Shown piece by piece: positions 44,991 through 58,530 of a stretch of 64,000 nucleotides of DNA. Source of the DNA: Lycorma delicatula (Eukaryota > Arthropoda > Insecta > Hemiptera > Fulgoridae); contig NC_134463.1 of NCBI RefSeq assembly GCF_047948215.1, positions 59,579,701 to 59,643,700 on the forward strand, in the 5' to 3' direction. The notes under the pieces are model-generated. The model saw nothing but the letters and a program-made list of their open reading frames with translations. It did no database searches and had not been told where the DNA came from. Position 1 is the stretch's first letter; every line of letters begins with the position of its first letter. The position numbers were made by a program, and so were the translations under genes.

Positions 44991-45847
44991 TTTTTGTAAT
45001 TTGTTTATTTTATTTTACAATTAACATTTATTTTTATTTAAAATACGTTTTAATCTACATTAAACGGTTGGCAAAAAGTGAGAAACTTATATATAAATAA
45101 CAGCAGGAAAAATAAAAACGATAGGCTATATAAAAACGATTATTTTATTAGTATTGAGTACGAGCTAATTCTATTTGTAATGGAAGTAATATGTATTCAA
45201 CTTTATGTTAAGATTTCTAATTAATTTCCTTTTATTTTCTAACATTAATTGATATTATAATATCTGTGTGTATATTTCGATATAATGATCCATTTACTAA
45301 GTAGTAACGTCAAAAAAAATCTTAATTTTCTTTTCACTTCTTATTTTAAAAGAACTTTCCTTCTTATGTATGTTTATTATTTTTTTTATTTAAAAATAAT
45401 TTCCGTTTAAGATACGAAAAACCGTCATTGTGACAACTAGAGGAATTTTATTTACAGAATAAAAAGTTTAAGATAAAAGCTAAAGTTAAGAAAAAGTTTA
45501 TTACTACTTGAAAAAAAGTTAAGAAGTTAAAGTTAAAAAAAAAGGAAAAAAGTTTAGGAAAAAGCCATTTTAATTGTTTTATTTGGTTTAGAGTAATTTT
45601 TTAATTACATAAAAAGGAAGAAAAACACATTAAAATTGAGCATTCTTCTCAAAAAAATTAAAAAACCAAAGGTCGAAAAATTTGAACAATGGTTTCTTAT
45701 ATTCAAAGATATTCGAAATTTATCTAATTTAACATAAAAAATTAAAAATTTTTTTTTTTTTAATAGCTGGTTGCTAATCCGATTTAAGAATGTATCAGAT
45801 TCGATTTTATAAAATTAAAACGTGAAATATGTATTTAAAAAAAATTA

Positions 45848-46090
45848 AGCCCACCGGGCTTGGTATTGTGGTAAACTCGTCGTCGCGAATCTTGTTTAAC
45901 TTAAGTGGAAGATTCAGAGGTTCAAATCCTAATAAAAGTTAGTTTTATACGGATTTGAATATTAGACAGTAGATACCGGTGTACTTTGTTGTGTGGTTGG
46001 GATTCAATTAACCACACGTCTCAGGAATGATCAATTTGAGTCTGTACAAGATTACATCTTATTTATATATCATGCTTATCATCTTCATCT
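45848..46090 (+). mobile_element. SINE-A (tRNA-derived)
   Basis: The head cccaccgggcttggtattgt leads to aaactcgtcgtcgcgaat, then gaggttcaaatcctaataaa (B box), accggtgtactttgttgtg and accacacgtctcagga, and ends in an AT-rich tail. Confidence 0.72.
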
Positions 46091-46574
46091 CATTTGGTTA
46101 TTGGGGGGGTTGCTTATTGTTCATTGGTTGAACATGTTCCAACGTTCACATAAGGAAAAGTGTAAATAAATTTGTTTAGTTTAATTAACAATGTACCAGC
46201 TGATTCTATTGCATATATATATATTTTTATGTAATGTTTATGTAACTTTTTTAAATGTTTACATTCGAACTGTTTTATCATAAGGATTTTTTTTTTTAAA
46301 TGCGTGTACTATGATTTAATTTTAATTACTTTCTGCTATGTGAATATCCTGTTTTATGAGTCTAACATCTATTTTTAAGCTCTGTCTTTTTACAATAGTT
46401 ATTTTATTACCTTTTTTATTTTTTATTACTTTTCTTTTTATTTTTTATTTTATGGTGTGTTGTATTTTATGACTCCGTTTTGGTGGATAAGAATGTCTCC
46501 AGGTTGTATTATTATTATTGTTTTATAGTATTATGGTGATGATGATTTAACGTAAAGAATCTATTTAGTGTATT

Positions 46575-47030
46575 AAATGTACCTGTCTTGCGAGGTACTC
46601 TGTAGTTTCTAGACAGACAGGTAGATGGAATTCCACAGAAAGGGATAGGAAACGGATGCAGATAGGTGAAAACAGAATAAGAACGGGGAGCGGGAGCTTG
46701 TAAACGAGTGAGAGAGATAATGTTGGAAAGGAGAGGGAGATATGACCTTGATTCTACCTACACCCCTAAGTAGGCCGCCCTGCAGTACTTTCTCAATAAG
46801 TGTAAGAGAGATGGTGATAGAGTTACCACTTTCTCACAGTGTCGGACGAGGATGGAACTGCGGTGAAAGTTGATTACCTCTTTTCCATTACTTACTATTG
46901 ATGTTATTTATTTTATATATATATTGTTTGTGTATATGTATTTCAACCTAGGTTACCGCCCTTTTGGGATCAATGACTCTAATCCCTTCCTAATGGCATA
47001 TTTTAAAATTATTATTATTATTAAATCTAT
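46575..47030. repeat. GC-richer non-coding repeat with ATT-rich end
   Basis: Purine-rich 46610-46740 (gagagagataatg, ggagagggagata), then cctaagtaggccgccctgc and ttaccgcccttttggg, ending in (ATT)n at 47011-47023. The microsatellite tail suggests a non-LTR 3' end, but there is no reading frame, so the class is a guess. Confidence 0.35.
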
Positions 47031-47034
47031 TACT

Positions 47035-49440
47035 TGAAAGCTATAAAAAATTTATTAAATCAATTTTTTTAAAATTACATTTCAAAAATTAATCTAATTA
47101 ACTGGTAAATAACGAAATGATATAATTGCGTAACGAGACAAAATAATTATGTAATTTTCTGAAATTATGTATTTATCCTAAAATTTTGAGTATATGAATT
47201 TTTTTACGTTCACATATTTTTTTATAAGTGTTCAAAAATGATCGCTAGAATCTCTACTGGACTCGTTAACATATTTTTTTATGTTCAAGCCTTATTCTTC
47301 ACTCTGACCATTTGAATGATTCTTTTTTTATTTTGTAAAGGAAGTTATTTTAAGTATAACTTAAATTATAAAGCTTAGATATACTTAATTTTCAAATAAT
47401 TGAGTAAATGTTTTATTCGAAAAATTATGTGGTCTACGTAGTTAATTGAAAGGTATTTTTCATTGTTTGTCATCCAGTGCAATTTAGTATTTGATCGTTA
47501 TGATAATCTGACATATAGAGTATTTTCAAGTAAATATTCATGAAAATTAATTTGAAAAATTAAAATAAAGCTTAATATTTAAATAAAGCTCTTTACTTAA
47601 TAGTAAGTATTATATTTTTTTTCATAATTTTACCTTTTGTCGGAGTATTTACGCATATTTTAATTAAAAAAAGTTAAAAATTAAAATAAAACTGGATTAA
47701 GAAAATTCACGCTAAAAATTAAAATGGATACTTTAAAAAAAATATTTTAAAAAATTTTAACTTTTGTCAAATTAAGCAGTAATAAATAGTTTTTAATTTT
47801 TTGCGCCCATTCGTGTCAAACTTTGTCGAAAAGTTAAAAAATTATTATTTTTATTGTGCTTTTTTGAAGTTAGCTCTTTTTTGAAATTGTGCTTTTTTCC
47901 AATTTCTAGATTATTTTTAACACGCTCTAAGCCTGACTACAGTTTTAAAGTTTGTCTTTTCCAGCCTCATGCTAATTATTTTTAAAACAGTGCTGTTAAT
48001 TGGATTCCAATAAATAAATTATGTTAGTAGTATACGAACATTTAAAATCTATTTAAAGCTTAATTACATTTTTAAAATGATTTGAACTGTGTTCTTGGAA
48101 ATAGATTACTATAAGTTTTTATACATTTAATTGAGTTTTTTTTTTATTAACGGCCATCCTAGATTCCATTACTGGGACTTTTTCGGAATCCGACGCCAGT
48201 TTTTTAAAACTTTTTTTAACAAAAACAAACTTATATTTTGGCAATACAAAATACAACTTTTTTTAGTCAATAAACAGAAATAAATTCACAAATTTGTTAA
48301 AACATTACTTCAAAAAGATATTCTTCATTTCTGTATCTATGTCTCCATAAAAATTGACATAAATAGAAATCCATTAATTCTCGGGATTCATTAATAGAAT
48401 TTGGGAATTCATTAATTCACAAATTCTTTGTTTAATTTTTCTTAAAAAGTAATAATACATCTATTAAAATAAAAAGACTTAAAAAAGTGGCTGTCTGATT
48501 CCGAAAAAGAACCCCATTTCCGTATGTTATAATGTTTTAATATCAGAATATTTTTTTATCCTTCATTCCCAGTTTTTTTCTATGTACAGTGTTCCACGAT
48601 GGTAAAACATTATTTAGGGAAGTGATTCTTAGACTAAAAGTAAGAAATGTTATTGTAAACATAGGTTAAAAAATGTTTCATTCTTTTTGTTACGATTGCC
48701 GAAGCATTTCACCTTAATTTTTTCCCGTAGGGTAAATAATAATGAAATGCAATATTGTAATTTTGTGTACATTAATTATAGTAAAAAAGCCGTTCAAGGG
48801 TTGCACATCTTTACCGGCTTTGTTCGTGACAGATTTTTATTTCTAATATACCATACACTTTTTAAATATTAATGATTTTATTATTAGTTAAAATCGATAA
48901 AATTAATTACAAAATACAAAATGGAAAACAATTTTGGAAATCGATTTCAGATAACGAATGTAGTAAATGATTTTAGAAAATGGTTTTGCGTTTATAAAGG
49001 TTCCAGTTATTTCACTATGTATTAGTAGCCGCTCGAGTGTAGTCTACCTCATGCAATTGTTGTCTCGGACTTAACTTCAAAATACGCAAAACTTTTTTTT
49101 TTAAAAAAACGTAAATACTCATTCGTATATACAAATTTTGGTTTATTGTCAAAATTGTTGAGCATTTTTTTGTGAAAAGATACATCTCATTGCACAAATA
49201 TAATTTCAAACTGAGTTGTAGCTGAATACGTTTCAAGTATTTTATCTCTTTTCATTTTCTCATGTACAATTGTAAAATCTTGTAAATCCTGCTAAATCTA
49301 CATCAGTTAACAGGACTACATTATCATATAACATATTACATTAACATATGGACTACATTATCCAACGTTCTTCCTGTATTCCTGTATGTAGAATCTTAAA
49401 CAAACTGGAGTCAAGAGTTTGTAATACAGAGAGAAAAGAT
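47035..49440. other. AT-rich stretch, no feature seen
   Basis: Short frames at 48687-48872 and 49015-49236 show no family signal. A (CA/TA)n run at 49457-49490 borders the next repeat. Confidence 0.45.
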
Positions 49441-49454
49441 AAAAAAAAAATTTT

Positions 49455-49456
<2 letters not shown>

Positions 49457-49490
<34 letters not shown>

Positions 49491-50070
49491 AACATCCCCG
49501 TCGTAGCTTCGCCCATGCTATATGGTTACTAGCGTTTCCCGTCGCGGTCGAGGGATAATAGGTTCCCGTCTAGCCAGGGGGCTCTGCCCCTTGGACCTCC
49601 TGAGTTCATTAAAGTCATGCTTGTGAGAATAATAGTGATAAAAAATATTTATAAAAAATATTAGTCTATTGTAATTTCTTTAGAGCAATAGTTTGGTAAG
49701 TATAGGACCCGAAACATTAAGTAATCTGAAAAATGCCGGATTCAAAATAGTCGGCCGCCATCTTAAAAATATTGTCGAAAAATCTAGAATAAAAATTACA
49801 CACACCAAAAATCAAGTTTGTATCTCCATTTGTTACAGAGAAATATAAAAATAGTAGTTTCAAAAAAAAATTTAAACTCTGAATTTCAAAAATCTAGAAA
49901 TTAGGTTTTAGATATTCACATGAAGATTACACTTACCAAATATCTATTTTATATCTTCATTTGTTACCGAAAAATTAATAAAATTGTAAATTTCATTGTT
50001 ACTCATGTTTAACCGTTCAAACCCCGAATTAAAAAAAAATCCTTTCTTAGTGTGCCATTTATACACTGCA
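49457..50070 (-). repeat. dispersed repeat R3, copy 2
   Basis: Inverse copy of the 27.5-kb repeat, bounded by (TA)n at 49468-49490. GC-rich section 49495-49610 (ccgtcgtagcttcgccc; an inverted pair around gggggctctgccccttgg), then attcacatgaagattacac and aaatcctttcttagtgtgc. Confidence 0.65.
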
Positions 50071-51369
50071 AGAAGAATGTGTATACAATTTTTCTTAAGT
50101 AGTTTTTGCTGGGCATTGGGGTAAATTTTTTACAAAAATAGATATATTTCATAATTTTATTTTTTTGGTGTAACACCTGTCATTAATTCTAATGAGACTG
50201 ACGGGATACAGGGCAGTGTAATTTGAAATTATAAATATTACACATTTATAAAGCATTAACCTGTAATACATGTAGTTGAAAATTTTGCATGCAAATAATC
50301 AAATGCATACATTTTAAAAACTAACCAAGATAGGAGAAGATAACTGTTAATATTTAGCGATTACCCCTTATTTACCCCGTTTTATATTTTATGATGTAGG
50401 ATAGCATGCATTGGTAACAAATCTTGAGGATATTCTCCTGCAATCTATAAAATTATTCAAGTTTTTGTAAATATTTATTAATGTGGAAAATGTTCGCCTG
50501 CAATCACATCATGTTGTTTATATTTCTGTAGAATTTTTGCGAAGTAGGTAGTAATTATTGATTTTGTGGTCTTCAACTGTGTCAGTTTCTGAAATTGTTG
50601 ATCTCATTGAAGGCTGATTTTGGTGAATGTGATATTTTATTACTGACTGACTGGTCAGAAGCTCTTGGTGTAGGATTGCTAAATAATTTAATAATAATCA
50701 AGAGAAAATGAGCTGCAACTCCAAGTTGATTTCCTAATAATTTATACAAAAATATATTAAGATCAAATTAGTGATTGTTGGTAAAATATGTTTATGGCAA
50801 TTATGATCCAAAAATCAAACAATAGTCATTTAAATGATACCATTTAGGCTCTCCCTGGCCAAGAAACAAGAATCCAAATGTAATATGAAAATGTATGGCC
50901 ACAGGTGTTTTGAAATTTAATTTGACTATTTTGAAAAGGATGGAACTGTACATTGAAAGGAAAAAACAAAGAAGTTGAAAAAGAAATTGAAAGGAAATTC
51001 TTATCTGTTGTTATGACAGCAGCGCCAGAACAGTATTTTAGTGATAAGATATGAGAATTAGCAAATAAATGCCAAGTATGGTTGAACTTGAAGAATATGG
51101 AACATATCTAATTTTTTAGGTGTTTGTGGTCATTTCTTCTTGTATGCCCTTATATGTAAATAAATATTTTATTCTGTTCAATGTATAATAATTAATACAT
51201 TATATAGATCACATGAGGTATACTACTAAGCATTGTACTATATCGAACAGTGGTACTAGACATAGGACTCCACAGATAAAAAAAGGACTGCCCACCATTT
51301 GTGTAGATGTATCAAAGGAAGCTGTAAGTAGATGAGATTAAAAATAAAAATGTGTGAAATGAGTACTAA

Positions 51370-53150
51370 CTAAATAAAAGTTCAATATATTCACAATACA
51401 GAAGTCTAATAAAAATTATTTAAACACATATTTATGAAGAAATGGAATGCAGAAAATTCCAATTTTTAATTTTTAATTAGTACTGTTTTAAAATTTATTG
51501 GCAGAGTAATATTGTTTCTGGAATGGAAATCCTTTTACTTACATTTTAAGTAAATTGGTGGAAGTTTTTTAAATTGTTCAATAATTTAATAAAAATTGCT
51601 TTCAAAGCATAATAAGGGCCTTTCTCCTAAGATAAAATATTGTGTTCAATTATATGAAGACAGTTCTGTTGTCTGGTTTGGTAATGATGTTTGTTATTTT
51701 TTTTTAAAAATAAGTGACTTGTTATTATTTTTTGCAAAAATTGCATATTTATAAATATATGAAGTTAAAATTTTTAATTTTTCTAACTATGCCTACATGA
51801 TTCATACTTATGGGCACCAAATAATGACCTGACAGCCCGATTTGTGTATTGAAAACTCCTTTTACTTTTTGAGATAGCTCAAAGAGATGATATTTTTACT
51901 TTAGATGGAAATACATGTAAGCATATAATAATTATGTAATAATAACAAACTTATTGTATCATTAAGACACTTCAAAGCAAAGCAACACGGTTTGATTGTC
52001 TTGCAAACAAAATCAATTTGATCATCCTAAGAGAACTTTACTTTAAATAAAAAATCCTAGAAATTTCACTTTTCAGGCAACAGAAATACTACCATTATCA
52101 TTCATGGGAATTCTATTCATGTGATTAATAATGCTAAGTCTTCCTGAGAAGCACAGAACATTGGTTTTATCCATTTTTAAAGGTAGATGGTTGTAATCGT
52201 ATTCAGTGAATAATTTTTTTAATTACTAATGTAAAATTATATTCAATTCCTTTTAAATTATCTTCATATGTAGATATAGATACAGATTCATTTGTTTCAT
52301 TATTTGAAAGGCACTGAATTATAATTAATAGAATGTCTCTAAACATATTTTTATAAATTTAAATCGTAAGTTAGTGCAGATTCCAAATTAATGGAATTTT
52401 TTATTCTTCAGAGAAGCTCCATCTGTTGTTTGGTAATAATTGTATCGTAATAATCTAATTATATCAGATTCTATTATTTTATTAGCAGGTGTGAATTGTA
52501 TTACATCTAATAGAAATCAGATTATTTTGCAAATTCTATTCCTTTCAAACAAAAAAAATGACCAGACAATTTAACAACAGTATTAATATCACATTGTGAT
52601 GTTCCCATAATTATCTCATGTTATTATTTTAATAATTTTTAGGCATCCAGAGGTAATCTTGAATTTATTCCTCTACCGGCGTCATTAATAAATTAAATAA
52701 ACAGGAGGGTTCCCAAATTTGATTCTTGGGGGGAATGCTTGACACTTAACTTGAAAATTTCTGTTAAACAGGTAGGATTTTATCCATTTTTATCAGTGCA
52801 GTATAATTTTTTTAACAAGATTGTATTAGGAACGGTGTCAAAAAGGTTTTTGAAAATTGAAATAAACTGCATCCACCTACCTAGTTATTAATTTACCAGC
52901 CCAATGAAATTCATCATAACAATTAAATTTGTAGCATTTGATCTTCTAGATATTAAGCCCTGCTATTCTGTAATAATATGATGTATCAGGAAATTATATA
53001 AATATCTATGAATACTCTTCTGAAATGTTTTATGTAAAACTTCCAAAACAAATACTGGTATATATTTATTAATTTCAGTAGGTATCTTTTTTGTTTTTAG
53101 CATAAGTATTACAAATGTCGATTTCTGTTGATGTAGGGAAACAACTGTTA
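51370..53150 (-). mobile_element. second LINE relic (reverse transcriptase and C-terminal part)
   Basis: Minus-strand pieces in order: VDAVYFNFQKPFDTVPNTIL and the NLGTLLFI..FIND block (52905-52660), KTNVLCFSGRLSIINHMNRI with KVKFLGFFI (about 52180-52050), TQIGLSGHYLVPISMNHVG, in other frames RAVRSLFGAHKYESCRH (51870-51785), and YYALKAIFIKL (about 51620-51580). These follow Jockey/CR1-type LINE order. Frameshifts and stops throughout. The FADD block was not found. The sense is opposite to the amphiphysin gene downstream. Confidence 0.75.
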
Positions 53151-53314
53151 AGTTTAAAAAAGGAACTTTATATTTTATAAAATATTTTTTAATTTTATTT
53201 TATGTCTGGGCCACACCCCAAGAAGTGGTTGAAATTTTATTTCTCATCAAATGGTAAAGTAGTTGACTGATACATTATCCTTAAAGTTATAATATTCTAG
53301 CTGGAACAGTTTTA

Positions 53315-53353
53315 AAGTTGTTCAGGGGATTCCATACTTTTGACTCGCTCTGT
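53315..53353. mobile_element. mariner-like terminal repeat remnant
   Basis: gttcaggggattccatactt then ttgactcgctctgta next to TA looks like the end of a mariner element (CA..GGGGATTCCATACTTTTGAC type). No transposase is recognised beside it. Confidence 0.45.
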
Positions 53354-53699
53354 ATAACTGTCAAACAGGCACAAAACAAAAATGCATATATCTAGATTTA
53401 CTTATTAGGAACTTGACAGTGACCACCTCTATTAAGGTTACATGATTTTATACCCAAGTAAAATATATAAAAAATTAGCATATTATTATATAATATAGTA
53501 ATTATAATATATTATACAGTATTATAATATAATTATAAGTATAATATATATAAAACCATTGCATAAAGGAACACAATTATTCATTTATTTGAGCTGAAAT
53601 TTCTACTAATTTCCTATGAGCAGTGTAGTGTTGAAATATGTAGCAAACTACTTAATCAAAATTGCTCTTATAGCACATTTAATATATATTTTTTCTATT

Positions 53700-54169
53700 T
53701 TTTTACAATATAGTTACTTTAGGGTGTAGTGGAGGCTTGCGTATAGGCACTTTGGAACTGTAGCATTCCCGATCTTCACTTTATATTATCGATAACATTT
53801 AATATAATGAGCCCGCTTTTCTTTATTTTTTTATACTTGTACAATATATAATCCTTAAGCTTAATGTCAGTAGCCATCCCCCAGTTTATGAAAAAGATAC
53901 AAAAATCTTTGTTTGGAACTGTGCGGTTCACAGTTTCAGTGGCGTGGTGTTTGGCTGTTGTGCACATGCGCTCATAGGAAGCTGTATGTGAGGCTGCAAG
54001 GGAGAGATACCATTATCACTCCCGCAGTGTCGACTTTGGCTTCTGGTGGAAGGCAGTTTTTTTTTTTACTCTGCGTGTATATGGAACGTTCCTTGTTTGT
54101 TCCCTTCTCAAGTTTAGTCAGTGGAAGGAATATGAATGGTTTAGTTGTTTTTTCAGTAGTGATCAAAAG
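53700..54169 (+). promoter_or_regulatory. amphiphysin promoter and 5' UTR region
   Basis: A GC-rich island by local standards, 53915-54140, lies upstream of the start codon. Initiator-like TTCAGTGG occurs at 53934-53941 and TCAGTGG at 54118-54124. A T-rich tract ending in cag (54142-54156) could be a 3' splice site for an upstream untranslated exon. Open frames on both strands here are due to composition. Confidence 0.45.
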
Positions 54170-54238
54170 ATGGCAGAAAGCAAGGACTCTTTGATTGCCA
54201 AATCTGTCCAAAAACATGCTGGAAGGGTGAAAGAGAAG
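54170..54238 (+). CDS. Amph: amphiphysin (BIN1/Amph) first coding exon
   Basis: Twenty-three codons, phase 0, ending at GAGAAG/gtaatc. The protein MAESKDSLIAKSVQKHAGRV then KEK matches fly Amphiphysin (starting MTENKGIMLAKSVQKHAGRA) and, less closely, vertebrate BIN1. This is the N-terminal amphipathic helix of the N-BAR domain, which binds and curves membranes; in flies the protein organises T-tubules. The exon boundary falls just before the expected ILQNLGK start of the next exon. That exon was not found in the remaining 9.7 kb, so intron 1 runs off the window. Frame, splice site and a GC-rich upstream island support the call. Confidence 0.85.
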
Positions 54239-54636
54239 GTAATCAGTAAAAACTAATTATGTATTTGTTTCTGTGTACATGGAGATTTATAACATCATTG
54301 AACTATAGTGTTTTTAAGCAGATATTTTGTTAAGTTATCTAATAATACTAAAGAATATTATCTGTATTAACATTTTATTTTTTATTCGGTTAAACCAAAT
54401 ACGGTTTTTAAGCACAATGATGTGCTAAAAAACTGTGTACCATATTCTCGAATGTGATAAGGTATATAGATTATTATCCTGCTTCCAGCTATTCTATATG
54501 ATTCATTTTTTTTTTAGGTTCTTTTATCTTACAGGAGCCTTTAACCATGGCCTTGAAAAGGCCCAGAAAAAAATTTTCTGGAGTAGCACAACCACTAATT
54601 TTAGCTATGAGCTGCTACTGCTTGGACATTGATGTA

Positions 54637-54690
54637 TAGTTACATTTTATGTAAATGTAACTAACATTACGTTTACATAAAATGTAACTA
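54637..54690. repeat. perfect 19-bp inverted repeat with 16-base loop
   Basis: tagttacattttatgtaaa (54637-54655) is repeated exactly in reverse complement at 54672-54690. It could form a hairpin or cruciform. Its position in intron 1, 400 bases after the first exon, gives no clear role. Confidence 0.7.
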
Positions 54691-55777
54691 AATATAAATG
54701 AGCCCCTAGATTGATCTAGCCTTAGTCATTTAATTGTGAAGTACTTTTGTTGAAGTGGTAAATTATATCCATTATTGTCAATGGCACAACTGTTAAAATA
54801 GTTAGGAAACCCCTTTAGTTAATACATGTAGTGAAATATGTGTAAATAAATTTGTGTTTAAAACTCATTATATGAAAAAATAAGATAGAGAATATTACAT
54901 TATAACAAAGGAGTTACTTGATAACAAAGACTGGTGCGGTTAAATGTTATCACATTTTATTGTACTGTTAACAATGTAAATCAATATTTTATCTAAAATT
55001 TCTGTATGGAATAATAAATTCTTTGTCACATTGATTAATTTAGCTTATGATCTGTCTAATTCATCCATTGCATGAATGAATTAAGCAGAGCATGAATTAC
55101 AGCTTTGTTCTCTTTTTATTTGAACATTAAATAGTTATTTAATGGTGCAATGGACTTAATCAAAGTAATAGTATTATATTCATGGTGAATAAACCATCGT
55201 GGTAAATATATTCACGGTGAATAAAGTAAATTTAAAAGTTACAAATTGGCAGTATAATGTGAAATATATAAATCGAGTATTAAAACAGTTCTTATGGTAA
55301 TGACAGTTAAGAAAGTGTTGCTATCTATGAATGGCCCTTTGTTAACTTTTATCAATCTGAAAGAAGTCATTTGGAATTTTTAATCACTTTTAAGTGTTTA
55401 CTGCATTCTGCCATACAGTTTAACAAATATAAATTAATTTCCAACTGATTTCATTCTGTATATAGAGTAGTAAATTCTTTTTCACTCAAGCCGTAATTAC
55501 ACCTCTTTTAATTCCACGGTTGCTGTGTTATCTTTTTTTTGTATACTTTTTTCTTTTTTGCATCCTGCAATCAAAATGCCAGGATTAATTTCATACTGAA
55601 TGAACATTTAAGTAAAATAAATTAAAAATGTAATAAAGTGTGTATTATAAATCTGAGAAGAAAGTGTAAATTAAGACAAATGTAAAATGAACAAATGAAT
55701 AAATAAGAGAAAGTTACAGAGATGTTTCTACACTTCTGAGATGGAATGATAGTTTTTCTCTGATTTTAATTTAGGTT

Positions 55778-55813
55778 CCAGGTTCTAATCCTGGTCAGAC
55801 TGGGCATTTTTGA
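55778..55813 (+). mobile_element. SINE B-box remnant
   Basis: ccaggttctaatcctggtca followed by gactgggcattttt resembles the B box and the following conserved part of SINE-B (gggttcgaatcctggtca, ggcacggcatttt). The A-box half is gone. Confidence 0.5.
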
Positions 55814-57969
55814 TACAGAAACAGAATTTCCATTGTGTACATTTCAAATAAATTCACTTTAAACCTATCAGGAGAATTATATTAAAAAAATCATTATTGT
55901 CATTAAACAGTAAATAGTTACATGTTGTAGTAGATTTGAATTTTGAAGCATAGTGTACTGTTAGTAGAATAGCTAATCAAGATATACAGAATAGCTGGTC
56001 AGCTAATTTTGAAGAATGGCATTATAAAACAAAGAGAAACTTCTCACTTTTCTTCTTTGAAGATAGAGCAGGAGAATCACCTAAAGAATGTAGTTTTGGA
56101 AGCATTGAGATTTGTTTAACTGGGTCTGTCAATTAACACCTTTTTCTGCTGAGGGTTACATAAAGAATCCTTAGTGTCTGCAACTCAGTCAGTTTAGACC
56201 GAGATACTAAGTATCAGACAATACTCTTATATATGAAATGAAAATTTTAATAGATATTTCCATTTCAGGAAGTAGTGTTTTGTCAATTAAATACAAAGAA
56301 ATTAGCCTAGATGAAGAAAATCTGTATGTAACTAATACATTTGTTATTATATCTTTGTATAATGAGTTGATTACTAAAAAACGTTTGAATAATAAGTTTC
56401 TGAAAAAGAGAATCTGTCAAACAGGACTCATTTCATACAACAGTGCCACAAATATACTGTAACTCCTTTTTTACAAATTAAAAGATATTTTTCACAGATT
56501 TGTGAATGTGGAAACAAGAAAACATTTATATCTTTGCACAAGAGTCTATGTATTGCATTCTATTAATGTCAAATAGATAAGTTAAGGATAAATGCTAAAT
56601 AGATAAGATAAATGTTAAGGTCATTGTAACTCTCTCATTCGTTGAATAATATTTTAAGTACAGGTGTACGACGGGTCATTCTTTGATTTTGTACGACCTG
56701 GTTTTATTTGCACTTTTCTTCTCTCTAATTTTTAATAATTTTATATCTATTTTGATTTTAGTTTCAGTCAAGAAGTTTGATAAAAGTCAGTGTTATTTTA
56801 TTCAATGAAATTAGGCAATTAGTCCTTTGGTACTAATAAATTTATAACTCCAGAACCTATCAACCGATTTTCAAATTCAAATTGCTCTTTCTTATAAACT
56901 AGTATACTTGCCCATTATTCGTTAAATTCAAAGATTTGTCTTTTTAGTTTGTATTTGAGAGAAAGAATAAATTGATTTATTTGATTGTTACCTTCCAACG
57001 TTATAAATACGTGTCTGGCCAAGATTTTAATACTTTATATTCAGATTTTTGAAATTTCTAAATTATCAAACCTCAATATTTGTTTTAAGAATTTTCTGTA
57101 AATGAATTTGGTTTTCCCCATTTTTTCTACGTTAAGTTTTCAAATTTTGCAGTTTAATAAAGATTTTAATTAGGTAAATATTATTAACGCCTTATTTTAT
57201 TTCTGATCATTACTAGAAGCATCAGCTTTTCGTAGTCTTAATTTCAATCGATGTCTTAAATTTTGTATTTTATTATAATTTTTAAACTTAATCCCTTGTT
57301 AAAAAAGGGATTTTTTTTAGGTTTACTAAATTTATATCATAGTTGTTTTTAATGTCAGTGTAAAATGAAGAAATTGAAAAATCCAAGAAGACCGAAATTT
57401 TTGTTAGATCTGTTGGCAGTGTATTGGCTAACCTTGTGGAAATTACATTTAAATGCATTTTGTTGAGGTAAATAAATTAAAAAAATAAATGACATTAAAT
57501 TTGTTGAACGACAACAACTTTTATCTTTCATATTTATAGCAAGTACTTAAAATATATTTTTTACAACTTAAATTTTGTTAAATGTTAAGTTTTAATTTTG
57601 TTATTACAATATGTAGAAACAAAAAATCCTATATATGATTTGTAGTGCGGCTCTTTTCTTGTAATAACTTAGGAATTAAGTAGTTGGCATCGCGTAACGT
57701 TAAAAAATTTTTTTTTATTGACATTCTTTAGTGGATGAAAGCGACACGTGGCTGCTTTGCACGTCGGTTAAATATTTTTTGTTAAAAATCAGTTACAAAA
57801 AGATATTTAATAGGCCGTGTTATAAAACATAAAATTCCGCTCAGGTGGTAATGGATGTACCTTAGTTAGAGATAAATATCGCATGACACCGCATTCTAGC
57901 TGAGACTCAAAATGGCTGTGATTTCAACAGAGACTCAAAATGGAAAATTTACGACAACTCAAGTGACTC

Positions 57970-58150
57970 AAATTCACTACAGCAAATAGATTATTGGAAT
58001 GGGTTCAGAAAAGTATGTAGAATAAAATTGTGTTCTAGCGGACATGAGCGAATAAATACTTATTTGTTAATTAAAAAATAAAGGAAAATGTTTTAGTTTT
58101 TCGCCTATAGCGGCTCTATTTTTAATATGTATAAAAAAACACCAACAGAG
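57970..58150 (+). repeat. left member of inverted pair flanking an ACTTCC copy
   Basis: caaatagattattggaatgg, agtatgtagaataaaa, ctagcgga and tttagtttttcgc occur in reverse order and strand at 59430-59215. The two members face each other across 1.1 kb. They may be copies of one unnamed repeat or a duplicated unit. Confidence 0.65.
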
Positions 58151-58530
58151 CTGAGGAAATGATCGTATAAAAAACTTCTTGGGTACTTTCTTCTACCAGT
58201 AAAACTAAGGGCGCTCGCGAATTTTACAATAAGCCCCAAAATCGTGCTATGGTAGAGAAGCTTGGAAACCGGGTACCTTCGCGTATACAGTAAGACTAAA
58301 TGGAGAAGTTAATAATTTATCCATAATTTCTTAATTTCGCGCGTAGAAAAAAAGTGTTTGGGAGCTTTTTTTTATGAAAAATTGTCTTAGTTTAATACTG
58401 GTGGTATTTATTTTTTCATAAGATTAAAAATAAACAAAATATTGACGAAAAAATAAATATTTTTCAAGAACGATGTTTCCATGTTGTTTTCCACAAAACA
58501 AAATTAAAAAATTTTTCATAACCAATCATG

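Larger units (their letters stand above)
54239..57960 (+). other. amphiphysin intron 1, first part
   Basis: No exon seen. Contents: a perfect 19-bp inverted repeat at 54637-54655 and 54672-54690 (tagttacattttatgtaaa), a SINE B-box remnant near 55778, and otherwise AT-rich DNA. The 74-codon frame at 56238-56462 has no family signal. Confidence 0.5.

Noticed and set aside
53913..54217. Open frames of 93 (plus) and 81 (minus) codons near amphiphysin
   Set aside because: They overlap the GC-rich 5' region and the true first exon in other frames; no homology is recognised.
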